Assembly: GCA_964615375.1 (NCBI GenBank)
Contig: CAZTOW010000009.1
Span: forward strand, 124,001-188,000
Direction: 5' to 3'
Source: CAZKWG01 sp964615375
GTDB taxonomy: Bacteria > Myxococcota_A > UBA796 > CAZKWG01
DNA length: 64,000 bases
Shown here: positions 1-7,553 of the stretch, one piece after another
Layout: every line of letters begins with the position of its first letter
How positions within the stretch are numbered: the first letter of the stretch is position 1
The notes under the pieces: generated by a model
What the model was told of the DNA's origin: nothing
Database searches by the model: none
Seen by the model: only the letters and a program-made list of their open reading frames with translations
Translations under genes and position numbers: made by a program

Positions 1-1
1 C

Positions 2-1549
2 GACGGCAAGGTCCCCGCCCAGGGCCGGACCAACGACACGGGCGTCGCGCAGATCTACTACACGGCCGGGCGCAACGCCGGGATGGCGAACCTGGAGATC
101 GTGGCCGGTGATCACATGGGCAACGTCTCGGTGCTCCAGACCCCGCCGGGCGTGGCGACCAGCTTCACGATGCCCCAGAGCGGCTCCGACACGACCCTGC
201 GCCTCGCGGGGGCCTGGCGGAACATCGTCAAGGGCGTGCGGGTGGAGCGGCAGGGCGCGCCGGTGGTGGCGCCCATCGCCACCGCGGCCCCGAGCGCCTG
301 GGGCGCGGGCGGCGGCAGCGGGCTCGCCGTGCAGAAGCTCTCGGTCCTGGCCAACCCGTCCACGGCCACCCCGGGTCAGACGGTGGAGCTCGAGATCTCC
401 GCGCTGGACTCCCAGGGCCAGGGCGTGGACAGCGCCGTCCTGGAGTTCCTGGCCTCCCAGGGCGAGGTGAGCGCGGCGCGGCCCTCGGGCGGCGGGAAGT
501 ACAAGGCCACGCTGACCGTGCCCTCCAACGCCACGGGCGAGATCAAGGTCTCGGTGGCCCTCTCCGACGGCTCTACCTCCAGCTTCCTGAAGATCCCGGT
601 CGGCGCGGCCACCGCCGCGGCCAGCACCGCGAGCGGCTGGGGCGGCGGCGGCTGGGGCACGGAGGGCGGCGCCTCGACGACGACCACCCCGGCCACGGTC
701 GCGCCCACCACCACGACGACGCCGGCCACCCCCGCGACCACCGCGGCGACGCTGCCCACGACGACCCCTGAGCCCGCCGCCGGCACCACCACCCGCGAGC
801 GCACCCCGATCAATGACGGGGATCGCCCCTGGCTTCGCGTCGCGGCGGGCTACGCCGGCGGGCTCTACAGCTACGCCCAGGAGCCCATCGGCGTCTACAG
901 CCCGCTCTACGACGGTACCATCGCGTTCGGCACGCTGAGCGACACCGAAGGCTCCACGCCCGCCCCCGCCTCCGGCGTGCAGGTCGGCGCGCGGGCCTGG
1001 ATCCCCGGCGCCCGCTGGCTGGGCGTCGACGCCGGGCTGCGCAGCACTTACTACAGCGTGCAGATCCCCACCGCCTCGGCGCTGATCCCGGACTGGGTCA
1101 CCTCGGCCCACGTCTGGGGTGTGCCGCGCTACCGCTTCGGCTCGGGCGAGAACCTGTTTCACGTCGGCGCTCGCGCGGGCCTGAGCATCGGCGACCTGAT
1201 GGTCTACCAGCAGCCCCAGGGCTCGAGCTCGCTGAGCTACAGCCCGCTGCCGGTGCCGGCCCTGGACGTGGGCGCGGAGCTGGGCGCGGAGATCGGCTCC
1301 CGGCTCTTCGGCACCCTCGGCTACACGCTCGGGCTGGCCAACGCCAGCGCGCTCTACGCGCGGGGCTTCGATCTGAACCTCGGCTTCGCGTTCTCGGACC
1401 ACCTCACGGCCAACCTCAGCGTGGGCTCGCTCACGCGGGACACGGACGTGTACCTGAACTTCGACGACGAGAAGCTGAACACCGCCTCGGTCGGGACCGT
1501 CGCGGACAAGGCGATGCAGCTCGGCATCGGGATCGGCTACCAGCTCTGA
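2..1549 (+). CDS. Ig-like domains plus C-terminal outer-membrane beta-barrel protein (5' end outside window)
   Basis: The reading frame is open to the left window edge, so the gene is 5'-truncated; the ATG at 83 is only an internal Met. The visible 515 residues hold the end of one Ig/invasin-like domain and a second one (about residues 110-190, with the PSTATPGQTVELEI pattern). A Gly/Trp then Thr/Pro-rich linker follows. The last 240 or so residues show alternating hydrophobic/polar strands ending in GIGYQL, which suggests an OmpA-sized outer-membrane barrel. The likely role is a surface adhesin or envelope anchor with periplasmic Ig modules. No catalytic motif is visible. The terminal residue is Leu rather than the common Phe, so the barrel call is moderate. 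Confidence 0.7.
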   Translation, partial: DGKVPAQGRTNDTGVAQIYYTAGRNAGMANLEIVAGDHMGNVSVLQTPPGVATSFTMPQSGSDTTLRLAGAWRNIVKGVRVERQGAPVVAPIATAAPSAWGAGGGSGLAVQKLSVLANPSTATPGQTVELEISALDSQGQGVDSAVLEFLASQGEVSAARPSGGGKYKATLTVPSNATGEIKVSVALSDGSTSSFLKIPVGAATAAASTASGWGGGGWGTEGGASTTTTPATVAPTTTTTPATPATTAATLPTTTPEPAAGTTTRERTPINDGDRPWLRVAAGYAGGLYSYAQEPIGVYSPLYDGTIAFGTLSDTEGSTPAPASGVQVGARAWIPGARWLGVDAGLRSTYYSVQIPTASALIPDWVTSAHVWGVPRYRFGSGENLFHVGARAGLSIGDLMVYQQPQGSSSLSYSPLPVPALDVGAELGAEIGSRLFGTLGYTLGLANASALYARGFDLNLGFAFSDHLTANLSVGSLTRDTDVYLNFDDEKLNTASVGTVADKAMQLGIGIGYQL

Positions 1550-1581
1550 TCGGAGCTGAGCTTCCGCTTGCGAGCGGCCAG

Positions 1582-1602
1582 CGGCGGAGCTAAGTTCCGC
1601 CG
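1582..1602 (+). terminator. possible hairpin after the barrel gene
   Basis: CGGCGGA and TCCGCCG can pair as a 7-bp stem around the loop GCTAAGT, 33 bases after the stop codon. There is no T-rich run after it, so it may be a weak terminator or a chance hairpin. Confidence 0.35.
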
Positions 1603-1674
1603 ACTGGTCGTCGTGCGCCTCGATGGCGCCGGAAGAGGTGTGCCTCCCAGGCGCGCCGGAAAGGGAGTGTATCG

Positions 1675-2979
1675 ATGAGGGGCGTCAACACGCTGGTCCT
1701 GTTTCTGCTGATCGCCTGCGGTGATCAGGGCTCGTCCACCGGCACGACCGCGCAGACGACGGCCACCACGACGGCCACGCCGACCCTCACCACGCCGCGG
1801 ACCAGCGGGGCCTCCCAGCTCGCCGCGGGCGCGGACCCCTGGCTCTCGCTGGCGCGCGCCCTCTCCGGTCTTCAGGACGGGGCGCTCGCCGAGCAGATGA
1901 GCTCGCGGCTCGCCGATCGCAAGAAGCAGCGCGACGTCGAGGACATGCAGATCAAGCGCTCCATGGTCACCGCGACCGGCGCGCTGGCCAGCGGCTGCAA
2001 CACGGAGAAGGGCATCCGCGCCTTCGCCGACCTGCAGGCCACGGAGATGATGTCGCTGGAGAAGGATCGCGCCGCGCTCTCCGATCTCCTCAGCATGGCG
2101 GGCGCCGAGGGTCGCAAGACCATCTGGGAGACCGGCGAGGTCGGCAGCACCATCCTCAGCTCGCGCGCCAAGATCGCGACGGATCTGGCGACCAGCCTGC
2201 CCAGCCGGCTCACCACCAGCGCCGATGAGTCCGACACGGAGTCGCGCCGGGTGCTGGTCAGCCTGAAGTTCGCCATCGAGGCGGTCGATCTCGACACGCA
2301 GGCGGCGCTGTCCGCGGCCAAGAACGACATCGAGGACGTGGACCCCAGCTCGGACGACGCGGTCGGGATCATCACGGCCACGCTGCAGCGCGTGGACGAC
2401 GCGCTGCTCGCCGCGCAGAAGACCAAGTTCGAGCGTCTGCTGGAGGTCTGCGGCATGGTGGACGCGGACACCTGGCTCTCCATGCTGGAGAGCGGGGCCA
2501 TCAGCACCTACATCTCCCGCGTCGGCGGCCAGAGCGGCATCCAGAGCTCGAGCACGTCGAAGTCCGGCCAGATGGGCAGCGGCCAGATGAGCGGCAGCCA
2601 GCAGATGGGCGGCAGCCAGCAGATGGGCGGCCAGATGGGCAATCGCCAGATGGGCGGCCAGCAGATGGGCGGCCAGCAGATGGGCGGCCAGCAGATGGGC
2701 GGCCAGCAGATGGGCGNNNNNNNNNNNNNNNNNNNNNNNNNNNNNNNNNNNNNNNNNNNNNNNNNNNNNNNNNNNNNNNNNNNNNNNNNNNNNNNNNNNN
2801 NNNNNNNNNNNNNNNNGATGGGCGGCCAGCAGATGGGCGGCCAGCAGATGGGCGGCCAGCAGATGGGCGGCGGCCAGATGGGCGGCCAGCAGATGGGCGG
2901 CGGCCAGCAGATGGGCGGCCAGATGGGCGGCCAGCAGATGGGCGGCGGCCAGACCAATCAGAGCGGCCAGCTCCGCTGA
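1675..2979 (+). CDS. lipoprotein with helical domain and Gly-Gln-Met repeat tail
   Basis: The N-terminus MRGVNTLVLFLLIACGDQ is a lipoprotein signal with a LIAC lipobox. A Thr-rich linker is followed by an alpha-helical domain (about residues 60-280) and then a C-terminal tail of GGQQM pentapeptides (15-base DNA unit), interrupted by the 100-N gap at 2717-2816. The frame is the same on both sides of the gap, but the repeat number is unknown. The helical domain is paralogous to the lipoprotein at 6339-7538; both contain ED-Q-I, LSS/LEKDR, LAGADGR-like and KIWxxGEV patterns. I do not recognise the family. The Met/Gln/Gly tail could bind copper, self-assemble or anchor to the envelope; this is inference. 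It ends 9 bases from the convergent gene at 2989. Confidence 0.8.
   Translation: MRGVNTLVLFLLIACGDQGSSTGTTAQTTATTTATPTLTTPRTSGASQLAAGADPWLSLARALSGLQDGALAEQMSSRLADRKKQRDVEDMQIKRSMVTATGALASGCNTEKGIRAFADLQATEMMSLEKDRAALSDLLSMAGAEGRKTIWETGEVGSTILSSRAKIATDLATSLPSRLTTSADESDTESRRVLVSLKFAIEAVDLDTQAALSAAKNDIEDVDPSSDDAVGIITATLQRVDDALLAAQKTKFERLLEVCGMVDADTWLSMLESGAISTYISRVGGQSGIQSSSTSKSGQMGSGQMSGSQQMGGSQQMGGQMGNRQMGGQQMGGQQMGGQQMGGQQMGXXXXXXXXXXXXXXXXXXXXXXXXXXXXXXXXXXMGGQQMGGQQMGGQQMGGGQMGGQQMGGGQQMGGQMGGQQMGGGQTNQSGQLR
2554..2972 (+). repeat. 15-bp tandem coding repeats (GGQQM)
   Basis: The unit ggccagcagatgggc repeats head to tail, with variants carrying one extra ggc codon or lacking one cag codon. 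It encodes the Gly-Gly-Gln-Gln-Met tail of the lipoprotein and is the likely reason the assembly broke here. Confidence 0.9.
2717..2816. other. assembly gap of 100 N
   Basis: Exactly 100 Ns lie inside the tandem repeat. This is the usual placeholder size, so the real length is unknown. Repeat phase predicts missing bases of 7 plus a multiple of 15 (for example 97 or 112), or 100 if one three-base variant unit is included. Confidence 0.97.
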
Positions 2980-2988
2980 GCTCTCGGG

Positions 2989-5184
2989 CTAGCGGATCTC
3001 GTAGAGCCGCACGTCCTCGTCCTCATAGACCGCTGGGCCGAAGCTCACGTCGATGCGGTCCATGAGCGGCTCGAGGGCGTCGATCTCCGGGCCCTCCGAG
3101 GACCGGATGAGCTGACGCATGAAGGCCGTGTGGACCACGATCCACCGGGCCCCGCGCTGCTTCAGCCAGATCCGCTCGTCGGCGCCCATGCGCCCGCGCT
3201 GGAGCTCCCGGAAGAAGGCCAGCGCCGGAGTCTCTTCGAAGGCGGTCCGGTAGGGCGTGGGATCGCGCATGGCCTCCACCTCGTCCGGCCCGCCGCTCAC
3301 GTCCGCCCCGTGGTTGTTCTGCCAGAGGATGGAGGACTCGCTCCACCCGAGCGGGACGTGGAGGAGCGCGCCCTCCCCCGAGACGTGCTCCACCCAGGCG
3401 GGGGGCGCGTGATCGAAGGTCGGGAGCGGCAGCAGGCCCGCGAGCGCGGGCAGGGCGCTCACCGCGGCCACCACGCCGCCGAGGGTCCAGGGCCGCGCGC
3501 GCGCGGACAGGCGCAGGCTCAACGGCCCCCACAGCAGCGCCAGCGTCAAGGCCAGGGCCAGCGCGGTCACGATGAGCAGCCGATCCGGGCGGTCCAGCGC
3601 GACCAGGGGCGGCAGGAGCACCTGCAGCGCCCGGAGCGGCAGCGGCAGCCAGGCCTCGGACATCCCCCAGCGCGGCGAGAGCCAGGGCCCCAGGGCGAGG
3701 ATCGCGAAGCCCAGCGCGACCAGCAGCCAGAAGCTCCGCCGCCCTCCGTGGGTCCCGATCCACCCGAACACGAGGCCCAGCACCAGGAGCGAGGCCACCC
3801 AGCCCGCGCTGAGGGAGGGCACGGCCAGGAGGCGATCCAGCGCGAGCACGTCCCGGGTCATGCGCTCGAAGACCAGGGAGGCGCCGAACGAGGGCCCGGC
3901 CTCACCCGGGAGGTAGAGCTCGTCCAGGTCGGGCAGGTGGCCGCGGTTGGCCGCGGCGAGCACCGGGATGGCCGCCAGCAGGCAGGGGAGCCAGACCTTG
4001 AAGACCCGCCCGATCTGCCGGACCAGCTCCCCCCGGCGCGCGGGCTCGGCGCGCAGGCGGACGAGCCAGAGCAGGCCGATCACCACCCAGGCGAAGAGCC
4101 CGTGGAACCACCAGATCAGGCTGGCCACCGCGAGCGCCAGCCCGCACAGCAGGGCCTCCCGCCGACCGCCCGTGAGCGCGCCCAGGCCGAGCCCCACCGC
4201 CAGGGGCAGCGGCGCCGCCCACAGCACCTCGGGCTCACCGCGCCCGATCTCCTGCATCAGCGGCGGCGCCAGCGCGAAGGCCAGCGCGCCCAGGATGCTC
4301 CCCGCGCGATCGGCCCCCGCGCGGCGCGCCAGCCAGCCCATCGCCAGCCCATTCGTCACCACCGCCGTCGACAGGTAGAGGTTCCAGTAGCCGGGATCCC
4401 CCAGCAGCGCCCGGAAGGGCTGCGCCACCAGCGCGGCCCCCAGGTTGCCGAAGATCCCCAGCACCTCCGCGCCCAGCGGCCAGTAGATGCGCGTCGTGTC
4501 GTTCCACGAGCCCCCGTCGCGGAGGCGCTCTCCTAGCCAGGTGTTCAGCCAGAGCGCGCGCGGCAGCCCCTCGCTGACATCCCCCAGCAGCCCGTGCCCC
4601 TGGAAGCCCCCCAGCAGCGAGGGGCGGAAGACCACGAAGCAGGCCACCGCGCATGCCGCGGCGATCGCGGCGTAGAGCCAGCGCTCCGGCGCGAAGGCGT
4701 CCCTGGGCAGCGCCGGGTGGGCGCGCGCGCGCAGCACCTCGCGAGCATCCAGCAGCTCGGAACCGGTCCACAGCCGCGCGTCCTCCACCGTCGCCAGCAG
4801 CCGCTTCAAGGCCGCGCCGGGCGAGGCGAGCCGATCGACCGCGAAGGGCTCCAGCAGCAGCAGCCGGAGCTCCGGCCCCCGGCGCAGCCCGTCGAGCAGG
4901 CGCAGCAGCGCCTCCTCAGGGAGCTCCCCCGGCAGCAGCCCGCCGAGGGCGTCCACCCCGTCCACCACCACCAGCGCCGGCCCCCCCTGCCCGTCGATCC
5001 AGCTCTGCAGGCGCCCGCGATCTCCCGAGCGCAGGTCCATGCGCTCCAGATCCTGGAGGGGGTGCAGCCGCGCGCTGATCAGCATCGTCGGTCGGCCAGG
5101 CTCGACCGCCCACGAGAGCGCCTCACGGAGCGGGAGGCGCTCCGGTCCCGCCACCAGCGTCACACCGGCCCTGCATGCGTCCAA
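2989..5184 (-). CDS. polytopic GT-C-like membrane protein with NTPase-like N-terminal domain
   Basis: This is a 731-residue protein. Residues 1-165 are soluble and resemble a P-loop fold: there is a Walker B-like ALVVVDGVDAL (70-80), but the expected GxxxxGKT position reads GPERLPLREAL, so no Walker A is present. From about residue 169 there are some 12 hydrophobic segments and then a C-terminal periplasmic domain, as in the GT-C/YfhO group of lipid-linked sugar transferases. It is paralogous to the proteins at 7554 and 10152 (shared GALAFALAPPLMQEI versus GAVLFTLQPYLLLEI region and a related C-terminal domain). The TTG start is preferred because GGAGGAGG lies just upstream, and the only nearby ATG is out of frame. 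The substrate is unknown. Confidence 0.75.
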   Translation of the reverse strand: MDACRAGVTLVAGPERLPLREALSWAVEPGRPTMLISARLHPLQDLERMDLRSGDRGRLQSWIDGQGGPALVVVDGVDALGGLLPGELPEEALLRLLDGLRRGPELRLLLLEPFAVDRLASPGAALKRLLATVEDARLWTGSELLDAREVLRARAHPALPRDAFAPERWLYAAIAAACAVACFVVFRPSLLGGFQGHGLLGDVSEGLPRALWLNTWLGERLRDGGSWNDTTRIYWPLGAEVLGIFGNLGAALVAQPFRALLGDPGYWNLYLSTAVVTNGLAMGWLARRAGADRAGSILGALAFALAPPLMQEIGRGEPEVLWAAPLPLAVGLGLGALTGGRREALLCGLALAVASLIWWFHGLFAWVVIGLLWLVRLRAEPARRGELVRQIGRVFKVWLPCLLAAIPVLAAANRGHLPDLDELYLPGEAGPSFGASLVFERMTRDVLALDRLLAVPSLSAGWVASLLVLGLVFGWIGTHGGRRSFWLLVALGFAILALGPWLSPRWGMSEAWLPLPLRALQVLLPPLVALDRPDRLLIVTALALALTLALLWGPLSLRLSARARPWTLGGVVAAVSALPALAGLLPLPTFDHAPPAWVEHVSGEGALLHVPLGWSESSILWQNNHGADVSGGPDEVEAMRDPTPYRTAFEETPALAFFRELQRGRMGADERIWLKQRGARWIVVHTAFMRQLIRSSEGPEIDALEPLMDRIDVSFGPAVYEDEDVRLYEIR

Positions 5185-5279
5185 CCGCCCTCCTCCCTCG
5201 AGACCGCGTAGCTTAGCTCGTCCGAGCCAGCCGCTCCAGGCGGTTGCCTCCCCTCGGGGGGCGCGCTACGCTGCCGACC

Positions 5280-5612
5280 ATGTCCCGGTGGGCGGCTTCC
5301 CTCCTGCTTCCGGCCGTGATCGGCTGCGAGAAGCGCTGCGATCAGGTCTTCGACAAACAGGAGGCGGACTGGTGCTACGCCGAGGAGACGGTCGAGGCAG
5401 GTCGCCTCGGGGATCTCGGGCGTGCGCAGCGCCTCCTGGACCAGATCCAGGGCCGGAAGGTCCGCGCCATCGCCACCGACCAGCTCATCGCCACGCGCCC
5501 TCCCGGGCTCGGGCGGGATCAGGCGCTGGCCCTCTGCGGGGCGCTGATGGAGCACTGGCAGGTCCGCTGCCAGGAGACCTGGTCCGATCCAGCGCTGTGG
5601 GCGGCGCGATGA
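5280..5612 (+). CDS. small Cys-containing lipoprotein
   Basis: This 110-residue protein starts MSRWAASLLLPAVIGCEKRC, a lipoprotein-type signal with a GC lipobox. A CxxxxxxxxxDWC pattern follows, and the same arrangement appears in the next gene. Its stop overlaps the next start (ATGA at 5609-5612), so the two are translationally coupled. The ATG at 5280 is chosen over an upstream in-frame start because the signal peptide begins there. The family is not recognised. It diverges from the gene at 2989-5184 and opens a plus-strand run reaching 10148. Confidence 0.7.
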   Translation: MSRWAASLLLPAVIGCEKRCDQVFDKQEADWCYAEETVEAGRLGDLGRAQRLLDQIQGRKVRAIATDQLIATRPPGLGRDQALALCGALMEHWQVRCQETWSDPALWAAR

Positions 5613-6259
5613 TCGCTCCCCTCCTCCTCTCGCTGCTCGGCTGCCACGAACCCGCGTCCCTGGTGCGTGACATCGCCCCCGATCTCACGCGCGAGCTCTA
5701 CGCCTGCGACCGGCTGGAGCGCCCCGACCGGGACTGGTGCGCGGTGGCGACGCTGCGCAGCGGCTCGGGCACGGGGCGCGAGGTCTACGAGGTCTGCCGC
5801 CGCCTCGACGACATCCCCTCCCGCGACCGCTGCCTCGCCCTGGCCGTGAGCCGCGAGGAGGACCCGGCGCCGACCGGGGTGTGCGAATACGCACAGATCA
5901 CCACCTGGCGCTCCTGGTGCTGGTCCTCCGCCGCCCGCCGCGCCGCGCGCGACGACTCCGCCGAGGCCGCCGACGCCTGCGCCCGCTCGGGGACCATGGC
6001 CGCCTCCTGCGCCGCCGGCGTGCTGGACACGCGCGTCTCGGTCTGGCAGGCGGGCACCCCCGTCGATCTCGCCGCCGACCTGTCGCTCATCCTGCAGGGC
6101 TCCCCCCGGCTGGCCTATGATCAGGAGCTGGGCGCGGCGGCGGGTCGCACCGGGCGCACCGTCGGGCTGCTGGACCGGCGTCGCTGGGTCTGCGACGCCT
6201 TCCCCGCGGGCGCGGGCCGGATGGCCTGCGAGATCACCGCGACGGAGGGTGGCTCCTGA
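5609..6259 (+). CDS. Cys-rich lipoprotein
   Basis: This 216-residue protein begins MIAPLLLSLLGCHEP, with lipobox LLGC. It contains about ten further Cys, including a CDRLERPDRDWC stretch that matches the CDQ...DWC pattern of the preceding protein, so the two are probably distant paralogs. Spacing of the Cys residues suggests disulfide-linked short helical repeats in the periplasm. The start ATG overlaps the upstream stop (ATGA). Function is unknown. Confidence 0.7.
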   Translation: MIAPLLLSLLGCHEPASLVRDIAPDLTRELYACDRLERPDRDWCAVATLRSGSGTGREVYEVCRRLDDIPSRDRCLALAVSREEDPAPTGVCEYAQITTWRSWCWSSAARRAARDDSAEAADACARSGTMAASCAAGVLDTRVSVWQAGTPVDLAADLSLILQGSPRLAYDQELGAAAGRTGRTVGLLDRRRWVCDAFPAGAGRMACEITATEGGS

Positions 6260-6338
6260 GCCGACCTCCCGCGCTCTGCCCTCCGCCGCCCGGGAAGACG
6301 GGATAGCGGTTCACGCACGCCAGGCTCCCGAGGATCCC

Positions 6339-7538
6339 ATGCGTCACTTCGCTCCGCTCGCCCTCGCGCTCACCGCCTGCCAGGAGCCCAGCCCGCCCCC
6401 GGCGCTGCCCCCGTCTACCTCCGAAGAGCGGCCTTCGTCCTCCCCTTCGCAGCTCGGCGCGCAGGCAGCCCCGCCGGTCCGGGACGGCTGGTCGCAGATC
6501 GTCGATCGCCTGGGCGACCTCGACGGAGGCGCCCGCGGCTCCCAGGTGAAGACGGCGCTCGACGCGCGCACCCGCGACCGGAAGATGGAGGACCAGCAGA
6601 TCGACGGCGCGATGGTGGCGCTCCAGACCCAGCTCATCCGCTCCTGCGAGGCCGGGGAGGCGCGCAAGGCCTTCTCCGCGCTCCAGTCCGCCGAGACCCT
6701 GTCGCTCTCCTCGGATCGCGGCCTGCTCAGCCAGCTCCTCGAGCTCGCGGGCGCGGATGGCCGCGCGAAGATCTGGGGCGCTGGAGAGGTGGACAGCGTA
6801 CTCGGTCGGCCCCGGGAGGTCATGATCGCCCGCGCCCAGTCCACGCTCCCCCTCTGGCTGGCCTCCGGTGACGACGAGGCGGAGCGCCTGGAGGCGCAGC
6901 GCCTGGTGCTGACCTTGAACCTGGAGTCCGAGGCCGCCGCCATCCGCACGCGCGCCGAGCTCTCCGCCTTCGGGAACGTGGTCGTCGCGATGCAGCCCAC
7001 CGCCATCGACACGCCCGCGAACGTGGCCGTCGCGCTGGAGAAGGTCGACGCGAAGCTCCTGGTCGAGCAGAGCACCCGCTTCGAGGCGCTGCTGGACGCC
7101 TGCGAGAAGATCGAGCCGCAGCAGTGGCTCTTCCTGGTCGCGGGCGGCGCGGCGAGCTCCTACCTCGGCTCCCTCGGCGGCACGAACGGGATGGGCGACC
7201 CCAACGACCGGCGCGTCACGACCATGAACGCGCTCAGCAGCGGCATGGGGATGAGCTCCGGCGGCGCGAGCCCGCAGAGCGGACAGCTGGGCGGCGGCGC
7301 GCCGGGCACGCTTCAGAGCGGTCAGCTCGGCGGATCCCAGCTCGGCGGCAACCAGCCCGGCGGCGGCCAGCCCGGCGGCGCCAACATGAGCGGCCAGACC
7401 CCCGGCGGGAGCCCCGGCGCTCCCGGGACCGGCTTCCCGGGCGTGCAGGCGGGCGGACCCGGCGCCGCCTCCTCGACGCTCCCCTCCACGGGCGGCGCCG
7501 CCGGACCTCCCACCGGCGGCAACGCCAACCCCCGCTGA
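6339..7538 (+). CDS. lipoprotein with helical domain and Gly/Gln/Pro-rich tail
   Basis: This protein of 399 residues is paralogous to the lipoprotein at 1675. MRHFAPLALALTAC gives the lipobox; the in-frame upstream codons are out of place for a signal peptide, so the ATG at 6339 is chosen. The helical domain (about 50-280) keeps the EDQQI, LSSDR, LAGADGRAKIWGAGEV landmarks. The tail is Gly/Gln/Pro-rich with SGQLGG repeats but nearly lacks Met, unlike the paralog. It lies between the Cys-rich lipoproteins and a GT-C-like membrane protein starting 15 bases downstream, so co-expression with that protein is likely. The family is not recognised. Confidence 0.78.
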   Translation: MRHFAPLALALTACQEPSPPPALPPSTSEERPSSSPSQLGAQAAPPVRDGWSQIVDRLGDLDGGARGSQVKTALDARTRDRKMEDQQIDGAMVALQTQLIRSCEAGEARKAFSALQSAETLSLSSDRGLLSQLLELAGADGRAKIWGAGEVDSVLGRPREVMIARAQSTLPLWLASGDDEAERLEAQRLVLTLNLESEAAAIRTRAELSAFGNVVVAMQPTAIDTPANVAVALEKVDAKLLVEQSTRFEALLDACEKIEPQQWLFLVAGGAASSYLGSLGGTNGMGDPNDRRVTTMNALSSGMGMSSGGASPQSGQLGGGAPGTLQSGQLGGSQLGGNQPGGGQPGGANMSGQTPGGSPGAPGTGFPGVQAGGPGAASSTLPSTGGAAGPPTGGNANPR

Positions 7539-7553
7539 GGCGCGCAGAACGAG

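Noticed and set aside
2554..2972. possible CRISPR-like repeat array
   Set aside because: The repeats are contiguous 15-bp coding units without spacers and keep the reading frame of a lipoprotein.
3130..4536. long open frame opposite the GT-C-like gene
   Set aside because: Its translation is almost all Arg, Pro, Gln and Gly with no fold-like pattern, as expected from the antisense frame of a GC-rich gene; the opposite strand encodes a clear membrane protein.
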